Part shown: positions 24,082 through 33,345 of the stretch, piece after piece
How the letters are laid out: each line of letters begins with the position of its first letter
How positions within the stretch are numbered: position 1 is the stretch's first letter
Source: Marinobacter changyiensis
GTDB lineage: Bacteria; Pseudomonadota; Gammaproteobacteria; Pseudomonadales; Oleiphilaceae
Length of the DNA stretch: 56,670 bases
Assembly (NCBI RefSeq): GCF_009193265.1
Contig: NZ_VZZZ01000009.1
Location: forward strand, 1-56,670
Reading direction: 5' to 3'
Made by a program: the position numbers and the translations under genes
The notes under the pieces: model-generated
The model's input: only the letters and a program-made list of their open reading frames with translations
Told to the model about the DNA's origin: nothing
The model's database searches: none

Positions 24082-25143
24082 TCAAACTCCTTGGATAGTT
24101 TTGGTCGGGTCGGCTAGGCGCCAGCGAATCGTCTCCCCGGCTCTCAGTGGCACAATGGTGTCATTGCCCAGGGGCAGTTCGTCAGGTACTGACCAGGGCT
24201 CTTTCAGCAGTGTAATGGTTTGCTGGTTTCGGGGCAGGCCGTAAAAGTCCGCACCGTTAAAGCTGGCAAAGGCTTCCAGTTTATCCAGCACGCCCAGATC
24301 CTCAAAGGTCTCGGCATAAAGCTCAATGGCGCCGAAGGCAGAGTAACAGCCCGCGCAGCCACAAGCTGCTTCTTTACGGCCGCGGCTGTGGGGCGCTGAG
24401 TCTGTGCCAAGAAAGAATCGGGTATCGCCGCTTACTATTGCATCCTGAAGCGCCTGCTGATGGCGTTGACGCTTGAGAATCGGCAGGCAATACAAATGTG
24501 GCCGAATGCCGCCCATTAACATGTTGTTGCGATTATACATCAGGTGCTGGGGCGTGAGGGTGGCGCCCAGCATGCCTGTGGTGTGCTGACGAATAAAATC
24601 AACAGAATCTGCCGTGGTAATGTGTTCAAGCACGACTTTCAAGTCGGGGAACAGCTCAAGGGTCGGCGCCAGTACTTGCTCAAGAAAGACTTTTTCGCGG
24701 TCAAAAATATCGATGTCCGAAGCCGTTACTTCGCCATGAACCAGCAGCAACATGCCGCACTTGGCCATGGCCGCCAAAACCTCACTGATACTGCGGATAT
24801 CCTTCACGCCAGAGGCTGAGTTGGTGGTCGCACCGGCAGGATAAAGTTTGGCTGCCAATATACCCGCCTGGTGGGCTTCACGAATCTGCTGCGGGGTGGT
24901 CTGTTCCGTCAGATACAGCGTCATCAGGGGCGTAAAGCCCTGGTGGTCGCCGCGAGCGGCCAATATGCGCTCACGGTAGGCCAGCGCCGCGTCGGCAGTG
25001 GTAATCGGGGGCGTCAGATTGGGCATCACAATGGCCCGGCCAAAGCAGCGGGCGGTGGCCGGTACAACGTCTGCCAGCACGTCGCCGTCGCGCAGATGGA
25101 GATGCCAGTCGTCGGGAAGGGTAAGGGTCAGGCGCTTGGTCAT
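24082..25143 (-). CDS. pyrC: Dihydroorotase
   Basis: 353 residues, class II dihydroorotase. The binuclear zinc site is marked by 'DDWHLHLRDG' (His14, His16), the carboxylated lysine in 'AAKLYPAGAT', and 'VLEHITTADSV'. The flexible-loop and C-terminal substrate block is 'GTDSAPHSRGRKE'. It catalyses ring closure of N-carbamoyl-aspartate to dihydroorotate in pyrimidine synthesis. First gene of a two-gene operon with rnt, whose GTG start follows its stop without a gap. Confidence 0.95.
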   Translation of the reverse strand: MTKRLTLTLPDDWHLHLRDGDVLADVVPATARCFGRAIVMPNLTPPITTADAALAYRERILAARGDHQGFTPLMTLYLTEQTTPQQIREAHQAGILAAKLYPAGATTNSASGVKDIRSISEVLAAMAKCGMLLLVHGEVTASDIDIFDREKVFLEQVLAPTLELFPDLKVVLEHITTADSVDFIRQHTTGMLGATLTPQHLMYNRNNMLMGGIRPHLYCLPILKRQRHQQALQDAIVSGDTRFFLGTDSAPHSRGRKEAACGCAGCYSAFGAIELYAETFEDLGVLDKLEAFASFNGADFYGLPRNQQTITLLKEPWSVPDELPLGNDTIVPLRAGETIRWRLADPTKTIQGV

Positions 25144-25362
25144 GCGGCGGCTTCGTCCTGGTCATTGTGGTCAGAATATCAAGAGGGGAGGAGTATACCA
25201 GAAGCAGTATTTCATGGGTGATCGGCAGGAGTTAAAGAATACACTCTGTCTGCCGTTAACCCTGTTGCGTATCTGTTTTCTCCAGCGGTTTTGGACGCTG
25301 GTTGTCCGGTGCGCAGGTTATCTCGGCACCAGTTGATTTTATGACCAGACGGACGACAGGCC

Positions 25363-26271
25363 ATGATCCATTTATTGCGGGGCAGACTATCAGCGCTAGT
25401 GGCGCTGGCGTTGATGGTAGCGCCAGCGTTGGGTGCCCGATACGGTGCGGGCATCGAAAACAGCCAGTGGTATCTGTCGGAGTCGGTTTTCGACTGCACG
25501 TTGACCCACGATGTTCCAAGTTACGGCAAGGCTGTGTTCCGGCATCAGGCGGGCAAAGAGCTATCGTTTTATCTTGAGTCCGGTAACCGGTTGATGCGCC
25601 CCGGACGGGGCCAATTGATCGTTGAAGCGCCAGCCTGGCGTCCCGGGTCCAACCCGCGCTCAATTGGTCACATCGACGTGGATGAGAGCCACCGGCCGGT
25701 CACGCTGGATGCCAGGCAATCGATGCTGATCATTGGGGGGCTGCTTGAGGGGATGGCGCCGACTCTGAGTCGGCAAGCCTGGTACAGCGACGAGAGCATC
25801 CGTATCAGTCTCTCCAACATCAACTTTGCGCGCTCTTTCGAGAGCTACCGTAGCTGTGTCGCCAGCCTGTTGCCGGTAAATTACGATCAGATAAAACGCT
25901 CGCGGATTCCGTTCACCTCCGGAAGTACGCGGTTGTCGAACGCCGATTACGAGTTGCTGGATTCGATAGTGCTCTATGTACAGGCTGACTCGACGGTAGA
26001 ACGGGTGTTTGTGGATGGCCATTCCGACAGCATTGGCAGCCGGATCAATAACCGAGCCTTATCCGAGCAGCGTGCCAATATTGTCGCGGAGTATCTGAAA
26101 GAGCAGGGCATCCCGGAGGACCGCTTGACGGTTCGCGCCCACGGTGATCAGTTTCCTGCTTCACAGCGAGCGGCGGATAACCGCCGAACCACGATTCGCC
26201 TGCAACGTCAGGGCGGGCGGCCTGCATTACAACGCGCCAACAGCACCTACATAGACGATGCCAACGGCTAG
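25363..26271 (+). CDS. motY: Flagellar stator-associated protein MotY
   Basis: 302 residues. A signal peptide covers about 1-24 ('ALVALALMVAPALGA'). The N-terminal MotY-specific domain begins 'RYGAGIENSQWYLSESVFDCTLTHDVPSYGKAVF', and the C-terminus is an OmpA-type peptidoglycan-binding domain ('VFVDGHSDSIGSRINNRALSEQRA', 'RLTVRAHGD'). MotY forms the T-ring of polar flagella and anchors stators. It is divergent from pyrC with a 219-base spacer, as in Pseudomonas. Its presence indicates a polar, motile cell. Confidence 0.88.
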   Translation: MIHLLRGRLSALVALALMVAPALGARYGAGIENSQWYLSESVFDCTLTHDVPSYGKAVFRHQAGKELSFYLESGNRLMRPGRGQLIVEAPAWRPGSNPRSIGHIDVDESHRPVTLDARQSMLIIGGLLEGMAPTLSRQAWYSDESIRISLSNINFARSFESYRSCVASLLPVNYDQIKRSRIPFTSGSTRLSNADYELLDSIVLYVQADSTVERVFVDGHSDSIGSRINNRALSEQRANIVAEYLKEQGIPEDRLTVRAHGDQFPASQRAADNRRTTIRLQRQGGRPALQRANSTYIDDANG

Positions 26272-26278
26272 GTCGGGT

Positions 26279-27205
26279 TTATCGAATGGCTGACAGACCC
26301 TCCAGGTGTGCGGTAACGCTCTCGGCCAGGGCTTTCAGATGATAGCCACCCTCGAGGGTTGAGATCAGGCGGTCATTGGCTGAATCGTGGGCCACACTGG
26401 TGAGCATGTCTGTCAGCCAGCGATAATCCTCTGCTTCAAGGTTGAGCTCTGCCAACGGGTCCAGCCGGTGGGCGTCAAACCCGGCCGACACCAGCACCAG
26501 TTGCGGCTTGAAGTCCTGTAACTTGTGCAACCACTGGGCTTCCACAATCTTGCGATAGTCTTTCGCTGAGGTGCCGGCCGTTATCGGGGTATTGACAATG
26601 TTTTCGGCCTGCCGGTGAACGTGGGAATGCGGGTAGAACGGGTGCTGGAAACTGGAGCACATCAGAACCCTGTCATCACCCTGAAAAGCGTCTACGGTAC
26701 CGTTACCCTGGTGTACATCGAAATCAATAACGGCAATCCGTTCCAGATGATGAAAGTTCAGTGCCCGCGCCGCTGCCAGTGCTACATTATTATAGAAGCA
26801 AAAGCCCATTGACTTGGTACGTTCGGCGTGGTGCCCAGGGGGCCGGGCGCAAATGAACGCGTTAGTGATCTGGCCACTCATCACCATGTCCACGGCCTGA
26901 ACGTTTGCCCCGGCTGCCAGTCTGGCGGCTCTCAGGGTGTCGGGCATCATCGCGGTGTCCGGATCGGTAAATACCCGGCCGCGAGTGGGCTGCATCAGGT
27001 CAAGCTGATGCAGATAGCGTTCCGGATGGACTGCCAATAACTGATCCCGGGTAATTTCTTCTGGTTTGATCCAGTCCAGCGTCTGCTCCAACTCGGTATC
27101 GGCAAGGTAACTGACAATCGCGGCCAGCCTTTGCGGCGATTCCGGGTGCTCGGCTCCCATGGTGTGTTTCAGGCAATCATCGTGTGAAAAAAACGCGGTG
27201 GTCAT
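26279..27205 (-). CDS. Histone deacetylase-like amidohydrolase (class II HDAC type)
   Basis: 308 residues. The arginase-fold deacetylase motifs are intact: 'RPPGHHAERTKSMGFCFYNN' holds the charge-relay histidine pair, 'VIDFDVHQGNGT' gives zinc ligands Asp and His, and 'SAGFDAHRLDPL' gives the third ligand Asp. Such bacterial enzymes deacetylate lysines, polyamines or small amides. It is divergent from the Pat-type protein acyltransferase at 27424, which suggests an acetyl-lysine eraser beside a writer. Substrate is not certain. Confidence 0.88.
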   Translation of the reverse strand: MTTAFFSHDDCLKHTMGAEHPESPQRLAAIVSYLADTELEQTLDWIKPEEITRDQLLAVHPERYLHQLDLMQPTRGRVFTDPDTAMMPDTLRAARLAAGANVQAVDMVMSGQITNAFICARPPGHHAERTKSMGFCFYNNVALAAARALNFHHLERIAVIDFDVHQGNGTVDAFQGDDRVLMCSSFQHPFYPHSHVHRQAENIVNTPITAGTSAKDYRKIVEAQWLHKLQDFKPQLVLVSAGFDAHRLDPLAELNLEAEDYRWLTDMLTSVAHDSANDRLISTLEGGYHLKALAESVTAHLEGLSAIR

Positions 27206-27253
27206 AACGCATCCGATCCTGAACCGGCTCGATAAGTCCGGGTTGCTGTTATT

Positions 27254-27270
27254 TGATTAAAATTTTATCA
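27254..27270. promoter_or_regulatory. 17-bp near-palindrome between HDAC-like and Pat-like genes
   Basis: TGATTAAAATTTTATCA is symmetric about its centre with a single mismatched pair. It lies 49 bases upstream of the HDAC-like start and 154 bases upstream of the Pat-like start. It is a reasonable operator for both divergent genes, but AT-rich palindromes occur by chance. Confidence 0.3.
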
Positions 27271-27423
27271 GGGATGACGGCATACTGCTGCCTTTCTTTG
27301 CTCGAAGTTTGACGATATCCTCGATTGACGTTTTACATGGTCCCCCAAGTGCCTAAGGTGAGGACACGCACCTGCCGCCGGAGCAAAAAACGCCAGCCGT
27401 CGCTTTTCACAAGGAGGCCTGAT

Positions 27424-30168
27424 TTGGGTACCCGCTATCTCGAAAGTCTTTTCAACCCGGCATCGATTGTCATCGTCGGGGCCTCCGAACGCGCCGACAA
27501 TCTGGGTGGCATGGTATTAAGGAACATCATGGGCGGCGGCTATCCCGGCCGCCTGCTGGTGATTAACGAGCATGATTATGAAAATGTTCACGGGGTACCC
27601 TGCATACGCCGGATCTCCCAGATGGACTTCAGCCCCAGCCTTGCCATTATCTGCACGCCCCCGGATACCGTCCCGAAACTGATCAGGAAACTTGGTAAAG
27701 CCGGTGTCAGAACCGCCATTGTGATGACTGGCGGGATGTCACGGGCCCACAGCAAAACCGGGCAGCCTCTGATGTATTCGGTGCGGGATGCTGCCCGGGA
27801 GACGGGCGTCCGTGTGCTGGGGCCGAACACCATCGGTTTGATGGTGCCGGGGCGCAGCCTGAACGCGACTTATGCCCATATGGGGGTTATCCCGGGTAAG
27901 GTAGCGTTTATCGGCCAGTCCGGCACAGTTGCGAGTTCACTGATTGACTGGGCCTTTGCCCGGGGGGTGGGGTTTTCCTACTTTCTTACACTGGGTGACG
28001 GGATGGACATTGATCATGATGATCTGATTGATTACCTCGCCCAGGACAGCCATACCCGCGCCATCCTTCTGCACATCGAGAATATTCCCAACACACGGCG
28101 ATTCATGTCGGCGGTGCGTGTGGCTTCCCGAACCAAACCCGTGATTGCGGTGAAAAGCGGACGCGTGCCCGAATCCGAATGGTTTCCTTACGCCCTGCCT
28201 GCAGGTATCAGCCGCAGCGACCCGATTTTTGACGCCATGCTGCAACGTGGGGGTGTGTTGCGGGTAGACGGGCTGGACCAGATGTTCGATGCCCTTGAAA
28301 CACTTACCCGCATGCGGCCTTTGCGCAAGGAGTCTCTCGCCATCATGGCCAACGGCGTTGGGCCGGGCGTGTTGGCGGTTGACAGACTTGCTGCCCTCGG
28401 AGGCGAGCTCGCCGAGCTGGCACCCAAAACCATTGATGCCCTGGCGGAACATCTGCCCCCGTACTGGACCCGTAAAAACCCGATCGACCTTAACTACGAT
28501 GCCTGTCCGGAACTCTACGCCAATGCGATCCGCATACTGGCCCGGGATCCCGGCGTGGCCAATGTACTGGTGCTATACGCCCCAAGCCTGACTGAAGACA
28601 GCCTGCAGATTGCCGATTCAGTGGTGCAAGCGGTCAAGGGTACACGGTTGAATGTGTTTACCTGCTGGCTGGGACAAAGCACTGTTATGGATGCCCGGGA
28701 CGAATTTTACCGGGCGGGGCTGCCGTCTTTTTTCTCGCCGGAAAAAGCCGTGAAGGCGTTCATGCAGCATGTGAATCATCAGCGTGTTCAGCGCCTGCTG
28801 AAGGAAACTCCCGAATCGTTCACGGACCATTTTGCCGACCGCACCCACACACGAAAACTGGTACTGAATGCCCTAAGGGCGAAGCGCCTGCATTTAACCA
28901 GCGAAGAGGCCCGGGAGGTCATACGCGACTACGGCATCAAAACGGTAGAAACCCAGTACTGTGATGACGTGGAAGGGGTGCTGGAGGTTTTTGCAGTTGA
29001 GCGCCGCCCGATCAACATAACCTTGGTCCACGAACTGTCCTGCCACCCTTTTATGGAGCACAAAAAAGGGGGCAGTGGTTACCGCACGACAATCCAGGGC
29101 TTAAACAGTGAGAGTGCCATTCTGGATTCCTGCAAGATCCTCATGGATGAATATCGCCACAGCTATCCCGATAGCGGGTTCCTGGGCTTTGCCGTGCAGC
29201 ACACCTATCAGCATGTAGGTGGCATTGAGTTCAGTGTGGGCATCACCCGGGATGCCACCTTTGGCCCGTTGGTGGTTTGCGGTGCTGCGGGCGCTCACAT
29301 CAATGTGATCTCGGACCGGCAAATCGCACTGCCGCCGCTCAACATGGTGCTGGCACGGGAGCTTTTGAAACGCACCTACATGTATAAGTTGCTGAAAGAG
29401 TTCAGTCTCCGCCCTGAGGAAGACATCCGGGCAATTGGCGAAACGCTGGTTACCCTGTCGCAGATTGTGATTGATATTCCCGAGATCAAAGGCCTCGAAA
29501 TTCTGCCACTGCTGTTTAATGACGAGGGCGCAGTTGCGGTGGAGGTGGCGATTGACCTCTCGACAAAACCCGGTCGGCCGATTATCCAGCCATACCCGAG
29601 GGAGCTTGAAGAGTGGATCGTGCTACCGAAGTCCGGGCGTCGGGTGATCCTCCGGGCTGCGCGGGCAGAAGACGAACCTGCCCACCGGGTGTTCCACGAG
29701 TTGCAATCCCCGGAATCGATCCGCTATCGGTTCTTTCAGTACCGCAAGCATTTCTCCCGGGAGGACGTCGCCCAGATGGTGCAGATCGACTATGACCGGG
29801 AAATGGTTTTTGTCGCCAATGCCCCCCGCGAAAACGGGGAAGGCGAAGAAACTCTGGGCACCGTGCGGGTCTGGACCGACGCGGACAATTTGCGCTGCGA
29901 GTTTGCGGTCATGGTGCATGATAAAATGAAAGGCGAAGGCCTTGGCATGACACTGATGCAGAAGATGATCGATTACTGCCGTTCACGGGGCACCGTGGAA
30001 ATGGTTGGTAACGTACTGCACGACAACCGGCCGATGCTGAAGCTGGCGGAGCGGTTGGGTTTTGAGGTGACGTTTAACCGGGAGGAGGAGGTGATGGATC
30101 TCCGGCTCGTGCTGAACGAACCGGAGAAAGCCTGGCAGCGGGAGCGGCTCAAGTTTGTGCCCGATTAA
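27424..30168 (+). CDS. Pat-type protein acyltransferase: NDP-forming acyl-CoA synthetase fused to GNAT
   Basis: 914 residues from TTG at 27424, chosen because AAGGAGG lies six bases upstream and family members begin 'LGTRYLESLFNPASIVIVGASER'. An ATG at 27325 in frame gives a very basic 33-residue extension without RBS and is rejected. Order: CoA-binding domain (1-~130), succinyl-CoA-ligase-like domain with 'FIGQSGTVASSLIDWA', ATP-grasp domain (about 490-720, 'ITRDATFGPLVVCGAAG'), then a C-terminal GNAT acetyltransferase (from about 740, 'GEGLGMTLMQKMIDYCRSRG'). The class acetylates lysines, for example inactivating acetyl-CoA synthetase; the synthetase half is regulatory in known Pat enzymes. 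Confidence 0.9.
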   Translation: MGTRYLESLFNPASIVIVGASERADNLGGMVLRNIMGGGYPGRLLVINEHDYENVHGVPCIRRISQMDFSPSLAIICTPPDTVPKLIRKLGKAGVRTAIVMTGGMSRAHSKTGQPLMYSVRDAARETGVRVLGPNTIGLMVPGRSLNATYAHMGVIPGKVAFIGQSGTVASSLIDWAFARGVGFSYFLTLGDGMDIDHDDLIDYLAQDSHTRAILLHIENIPNTRRFMSAVRVASRTKPVIAVKSGRVPESEWFPYALPAGISRSDPIFDAMLQRGGVLRVDGLDQMFDALETLTRMRPLRKESLAIMANGVGPGVLAVDRLAALGGELAELAPKTIDALAEHLPPYWTRKNPIDLNYDACPELYANAIRILARDPGVANVLVLYAPSLTEDSLQIADSVVQAVKGTRLNVFTCWLGQSTVMDARDEFYRAGLPSFFSPEKAVKAFMQHVNHQRVQRLLKETPESFTDHFADRTHTRKLVLNALRAKRLHLTSEEAREVIRDYGIKTVETQYCDDVEGVLEVFAVERRPINITLVHELSCHPFMEHKKGGSGYRTTIQGLNSESAILDSCKILMDEYRHSYPDSGFLGFAVQHTYQHVGGIEFSVGITRDATFGPLVVCGAAGAHINVISDRQIALPPLNMVLARELLKRTYMYKLLKEFSLRPEEDIRAIGETLVTLSQIVIDIPEIKGLEILPLLFNDEGAVAVEVAIDLSTKPGRPIIQPYPRELEEWIVLPKSGRRVILRAARAEDEPAHRVFHELQSPESIRYRFFQYRKHFSREDVAQMVQIDYDREMVFVANAPRENGEGEETLGTVRVWTDADNLRCEFAVMVHDKMKGEGLGMTLMQKMIDYCRSRGTVEMVGNVLHDNRPMLKLAERLGFEVTFNREEEVMDLRLVLNEPEKAWQRERLKFVPD

Positions 30169-30195
30169 CGCGGTCGGGCACTGTAAACGGCTGGC

Positions 30196-31125
30196 TCAGG
30201 CCGCGTCGACAATCGCTGAGCGATCCTCGCCACCGAGTGCCTCCAGCAACCCCGGAATCAGCTGCGCCAATTCCAGGGTCATCAACGAGAAGGCTGCGTC
30301 GAAGCGGGCGGCTGCATCGTCAGTGTCCACATCGTCCATCTTTTCCTGGAGGGTTTCGCCGAATTTCAGCCGGCGAATACCCAGCTCTTCATCAAGCACG
30401 AACGAGACATTATCGTCCCAGGTCACGCTGAGCTTGGTCACCTGCATGCCAGCGTTCAGGTGGTTGCGAATTTCATCTCCCTGCAGGTCCAGGCCCTTGC
30501 AGCGAACAACACCACCATCTTCGCTGGTGTCCTTGAGCTCGCACTCGTCACCCAGGGTCAGCGTTGAGGGCAGGTCAATGGTTTCATTCAGCCAACCGGT
30601 AAAGGTAAAAGTCGGGGCCTGCTCGACTACTGGCGGCCTTACTGGCAGCGAGCCAAGGCTTTTGCGCAGTGTTGACGCCAGATCTTCCGCCTGCTTGGCC
30701 GAACCCGCATCCACCACCAGCACCCCGTCCTGAGGCGCAAGATACGCATAACTGCGGCGATTCTTGGAGAAGGCCTGAGGCAGCATCTCAAGTAGAACCT
30801 GCTCTTTGATTTCATCCTTCTCTTTCTTGCGAACCTTGCGGGCCTGTTCGATTTCAATAGCTTCAACACGCTCAGTCACCAGTTCCTTGACCACGGCGCC
30901 TGGCAGCAATTTCTCTTCCTTGCGCAGGGTGATCAAGTGGTAGCCATTAGCACTGTGGACCAATTGTTCACCATGCTTTCCGAGCGGTGGCACCCAGCCA
31001 TGCCGGGCGGTTTCCTGAGGGCCGCACGGCTTGAAGGTGTCTTCCTGGAGCTTTTCTTCCAGTACTTCAGCGGTGATCTCAAAAGGTTTGGTAAAACGAA
31101 AAACGCGGGCATTGCGAAACCACAT
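30196..31125 (-). CDS. rdgC: Recombination-associated protein RdgC
   Basis: 309 residues, full length. The opening 'MWFRNARVFRFTKPFEIT', 'RHGWVPPLGKHGEQLVHSANGYHLITLRKEEKLLP' and 'VTKLSVTWDDNVSFVLDEELGIRRLKF' are family hallmarks. RdgC forms a ring-shaped dimer around double-stranded DNA and moderates RecA. It is convergent with the Pat-like gene, 27 bases apart. Start at 31125 is the family start. Confidence 0.95.
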   Translation of the reverse strand: MWFRNARVFRFTKPFEITAEVLEEKLQEDTFKPCGPQETARHGWVPPLGKHGEQLVHSANGYHLITLRKEEKLLPGAVVKELVTERVEAIEIEQARKVRKKEKDEIKEQVLLEMLPQAFSKNRRSYAYLAPQDGVLVVDAGSAKQAEDLASTLRKSLGSLPVRPPVVEQAPTFTFTGWLNETIDLPSTLTLGDECELKDTSEDGGVVRCKGLDLQGDEIRNHLNAGMQVTKLSVTWDDNVSFVLDEELGIRRLKFGETLQEKMDDVDTDDAAARFDAAFSLMTLELAQLIPGLLEALGGEDRSAIVDAA

Positions 31126-31179
31126 GGGCGGTCGGTCCTTGTTATAGATCGGTTCAGGAAAAAGAGTTTGAGGTGCCGG

Positions 31180-31380
31180 CTAAAGTTGCATGACTTCGAC
31201 CATCACAGTTTTAACAATGAACCCGAAAACGCCAGCACCCAGTACGATAAAAAGGGTGAAAGTGCCAAAGCGGCCAGCTTCGGACTTTTTGGCCAGGTCC
31301 CAGACAATAAATCCCATAAAGACGATCAAGGCGGTAAGCGATACAGCCATCGCTATCTGGGAGAAAACGGCTTCGTTCAT
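31180..31380 (-). CDS. DUF2788 small membrane protein
   Basis: 66 residues with two transmembrane helices, 'MAVSLTALIVFMGFIVWDLAKKS' and 'FGTFTLFIVLGAGVFGFIVKTVMVEV', joined by a basic loop 'KKSEAGRFG'. This pattern is the DUF2788 family found in Pseudomonas and Marinobacter. Function is unknown. It lies 27 bases downstream of yaaA on the same strand and may be cotranscribed with it and rdgC. Confidence 0.85.
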   Translation of the reverse strand: MNEAVFSQIAMAVSLTALIVFMGFIVWDLAKKSEAGRFGTFTLFIVLGAGVFGFIVKTVMVEVMQL

Positions 31381-31407
31381 TCGGTTACTCCATCAAATAT
31401 CCACTTT

Positions 31408-32184
31408 TCAGTTTGTCTGTTCATCTCTCAGGAATACCCAGGTGTCGCCATTGGATTGCTCGTCACTGAAGCGGTAGCCCTCAAGGTTAAAGCCTTTCAG
31501 GTCCCCGACCTGGGTGATCCGGTTCTGGATGGCATAGCGGCACATCAGACCGCGGGCTTTCTTGGCATAGAAACTGATCATCTTGTACTGCCCGTTTTTC
31601 CAGTCCTTGAACTGAGGAGTTACGATGCGCCCTTCCAGGGCCTTGGGCTGAATACTTTTGAAATACTCATTGGACGCCAGGTTAACCAGGACGCCGTCGT
31701 CATTGGCCAACTCATCGTTCAGGGTATCGGTTAATGTCTGCCCCCAAAAGGCGTAGAGATCCTTACCCCGACTGTTTTCGAATCGGGTGCCCATCTCCAG
31801 TCGGTAAGGCTGCATCAAATCCAGTGGGCGAAGTACACCGTAAAGGCCGGACAGAATCCGCAAGTGGCTCTGGGCGAAAGTGAAGTCCCCGGGCTGGAAG
31901 CTCTCTGCATCCAGACCTGTGTAAACGTCGCCTTTGAACGCCAACACCGCCTGGCGAGCATTGTCCGGGGTAAACGGCGTGTGCCAACTTCTGAAGCGGT
32001 CGGCGTTCAGCAGGCCGAGTTTTTCGCTGATGCTCATCAGGTTACTGACTTGATGGGGCTCAAGCTTTTTAAGCTGGTCGATCAGTTCGCAGGCATCATC
32101 CAGAAACATCGGTTGGGTGCGTTCCTCCGTAGCTAACGGGCTTTCGTAGTCCAGTTTTTTTGAAGGGGAAATTACCATCAGCAT
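31408..32184 (-). CDS. yaaA: Peroxide stress protein YaaA
   Basis: 258 residues. 'MLMVISPSKKLDYESP' at the start and the central 'ADRFRSWHTPFTPDNARQAVLAFKGDVYTGLDA' are characteristic of YaaA/DUF328. In E. coli it lowers free intracellular iron under hydrogen peroxide stress and belongs to the OxyR regulon; the fold binds DNA. It lies in the same neighbourhood as the peroxiredoxin gene, but is not linked to it in an operon. Confidence 0.95.
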   Translation of the reverse strand: MLMVISPSKKLDYESPLATEERTQPMFLDDACELIDQLKKLEPHQVSNLMSISEKLGLLNADRFRSWHTPFTPDNARQAVLAFKGDVYTGLDAESFQPGDFTFAQSHLRILSGLYGVLRPLDLMQPYRLEMGTRFENSRGKDLYAFWGQTLTDTLNDELANDDGVLVNLASNEYFKSIQPKALEGRIVTPQFKDWKNGQYKMISFYAKKARGLMCRYAIQNRITQVGDLKGFNLEGYRFSDEQSNGDTWVFLRDEQTN

Positions 32185-32246
32185 GTCAGGTGAACCTCGT
32201 GGAATTATGGATGCGCCCAGGTTTTACGGGTCAGTGATCAGCCGTA

Positions 32247-32483
32247 TCAGGGCGCCAGGAAGGCCAGCAGCCTGGCCTGGTCGAAAGGCCAATCGAGCTC
32301 GGCGCCGGTATCTTCCCGTCTCAGCACGGGTATACGGGTACCGTACTCTGCTACCAGGGCCTCTGATTGCGCGATATCAATGGCCTCAACCGGCATCGGT
32401 TCCGGCCATGGCGTTTGTATGAGCAAGGCTTCTGCCCGTTCGCAAAGCTGACAGTGGGACGTAGTGAAGAACCTCAGCTGCAT
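32247..32483 (-). CDS. Glutaredoxin-like protein (DUF836)
   Basis: 78 residues with a thioredoxin-like fold: 'LRFFTTSHCQLCERAEALL' provides a CxxC redox site (Cys-Gln-Leu-Cys) right after the first strand, and 'YGTRIPVLRRED' holds the cis-proline. This matches the small glutaredoxin-like DUF836 proteins. Its ATG overlaps the yciK stop by one base (TAATG), so the two are translated together. Substrate unknown. Confidence 0.85.
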   Translation of the reverse strand: MQLRFFTTSHCQLCERAEALLIQTPWPEPMPVEAIDIAQSEALVAEYGTRIPVLRREDTGAELDWPFDQARLLAFLAP

Positions 32484-33232
32484 TATTTTTTCTGCGCGTC
32501 AATTTGCTGCCCGGTAATACCTTTACTGTCCGGACCCATCAAATAGAGATAGCTGGACATCAGCTCTTCGGGAGTCGGATTGGTCGCCGGGTTCTCTGCC
32601 GGGTAGGCATGGGCACGCATATTGGTGCGGGTTGCACCGGGATTCAAACTGTTTACGCGAATGTTATGGCGCTCATCATCGAGCTCATCCGCCATCAGCT
32701 GGCTGAGACCCTCAAGGGCAAATTTGGATACCGAGTAGGCGCCCCAGTAAGCTTTCGCCTTCCGTCCCACGCTGGAGGAGGTGAATATGACCGACGCGTC
32801 AGAGGATTTGCGGAGCAAAGGAATCACCGCCCGGCTGAGCAGAAACGGTGCCGTCGCATTTACCTGCATCACTCGATTCCAGGTTTCCGGATCGTACTGT
32901 TCAACCGGTGTGCGCTGCCCCAGAATTGCGGCGTTGTGCAACAGACCATCAAGCTGACCAAAGTTGTCCTCAATGGTCATTGCCATCTCTTCATAATCTT
33001 TGACTGCCGCACCTTCAAGATTGAGCGGCACGATCGCCGGTTTAGGGTGGCCGGCGGCCTCAATCTCATCGTAGACGGATTCGAGCTTGGAGATGGTGCG
33101 GCCCAGAAGAATAACGGTGGCGCCGTAAGCTGCGTACGTTTTCGCGGCCGTGCGTCCGATACCGCTGCCGGCGCCGGTCACCATGATGATCCGGTCCTTC
33201 AGCAGGGCGTCCGGGGCTTTATAGTCGTGCAT
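32483..33232 (-). CDS. yciK: YciK-family short-chain dehydrogenase
   Basis: 249 residues. The NAD(P)-binding 'VTGAGSGIGRTAAKTYAAYGATVILLGR', the 'HNAAILG' strand and the catalytic 'SSSVG...YWGAYSVSKFALEGL' (Tyr-xxx-Lys) are intact. The opening 'MHDYKAPDALLKDRIIMVTGAG' is typical of YciK. In Pseudomonas it follows ubiG and mupP as it does here. The physiological substrate is not known. Confidence 0.92.
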   Translation of the reverse strand: MHDYKAPDALLKDRIIMVTGAGSGIGRTAAKTYAAYGATVILLGRTISKLESVYDEIEAAGHPKPAIVPLNLEGAAVKDYEEMAMTIEDNFGQLDGLLHNAAILGQRTPVEQYDPETWNRVMQVNATAPFLLSRAVIPLLRKSSDASVIFTSSSVGRKAKAYWGAYSVSKFALEGLSQLMADELDDERHNIRVNSLNPGATRTNMRAHAYPAENPATNPTPEELMSSYLYLMGPDSKGITGQQIDAQKK

Positions 33233-33302
33233 GGGAATCGTCTCCGGGTGACGTCGGTAACATGTTAATCAGAGGACCTATTGTAACGGCTGCGGCAATC
33301 AG

Positions 33303-33316
33303 AATCAGGCCTGATT
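33303..33316. repeat. 14-bp perfect palindrome between mupP and yciK
   Basis: AATCAGGCCTGATT is a perfect 14-bp palindrome in the 113-base gap between mupP and yciK. It is followed by TTAAC rather than a T-run, so a terminator is not clear. It could be a protein binding site for yciK control or chance. Confidence 0.25.
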
Positions 33317-33345
33317 TAACAATGGATCGACACTGCAGGCCAAAT

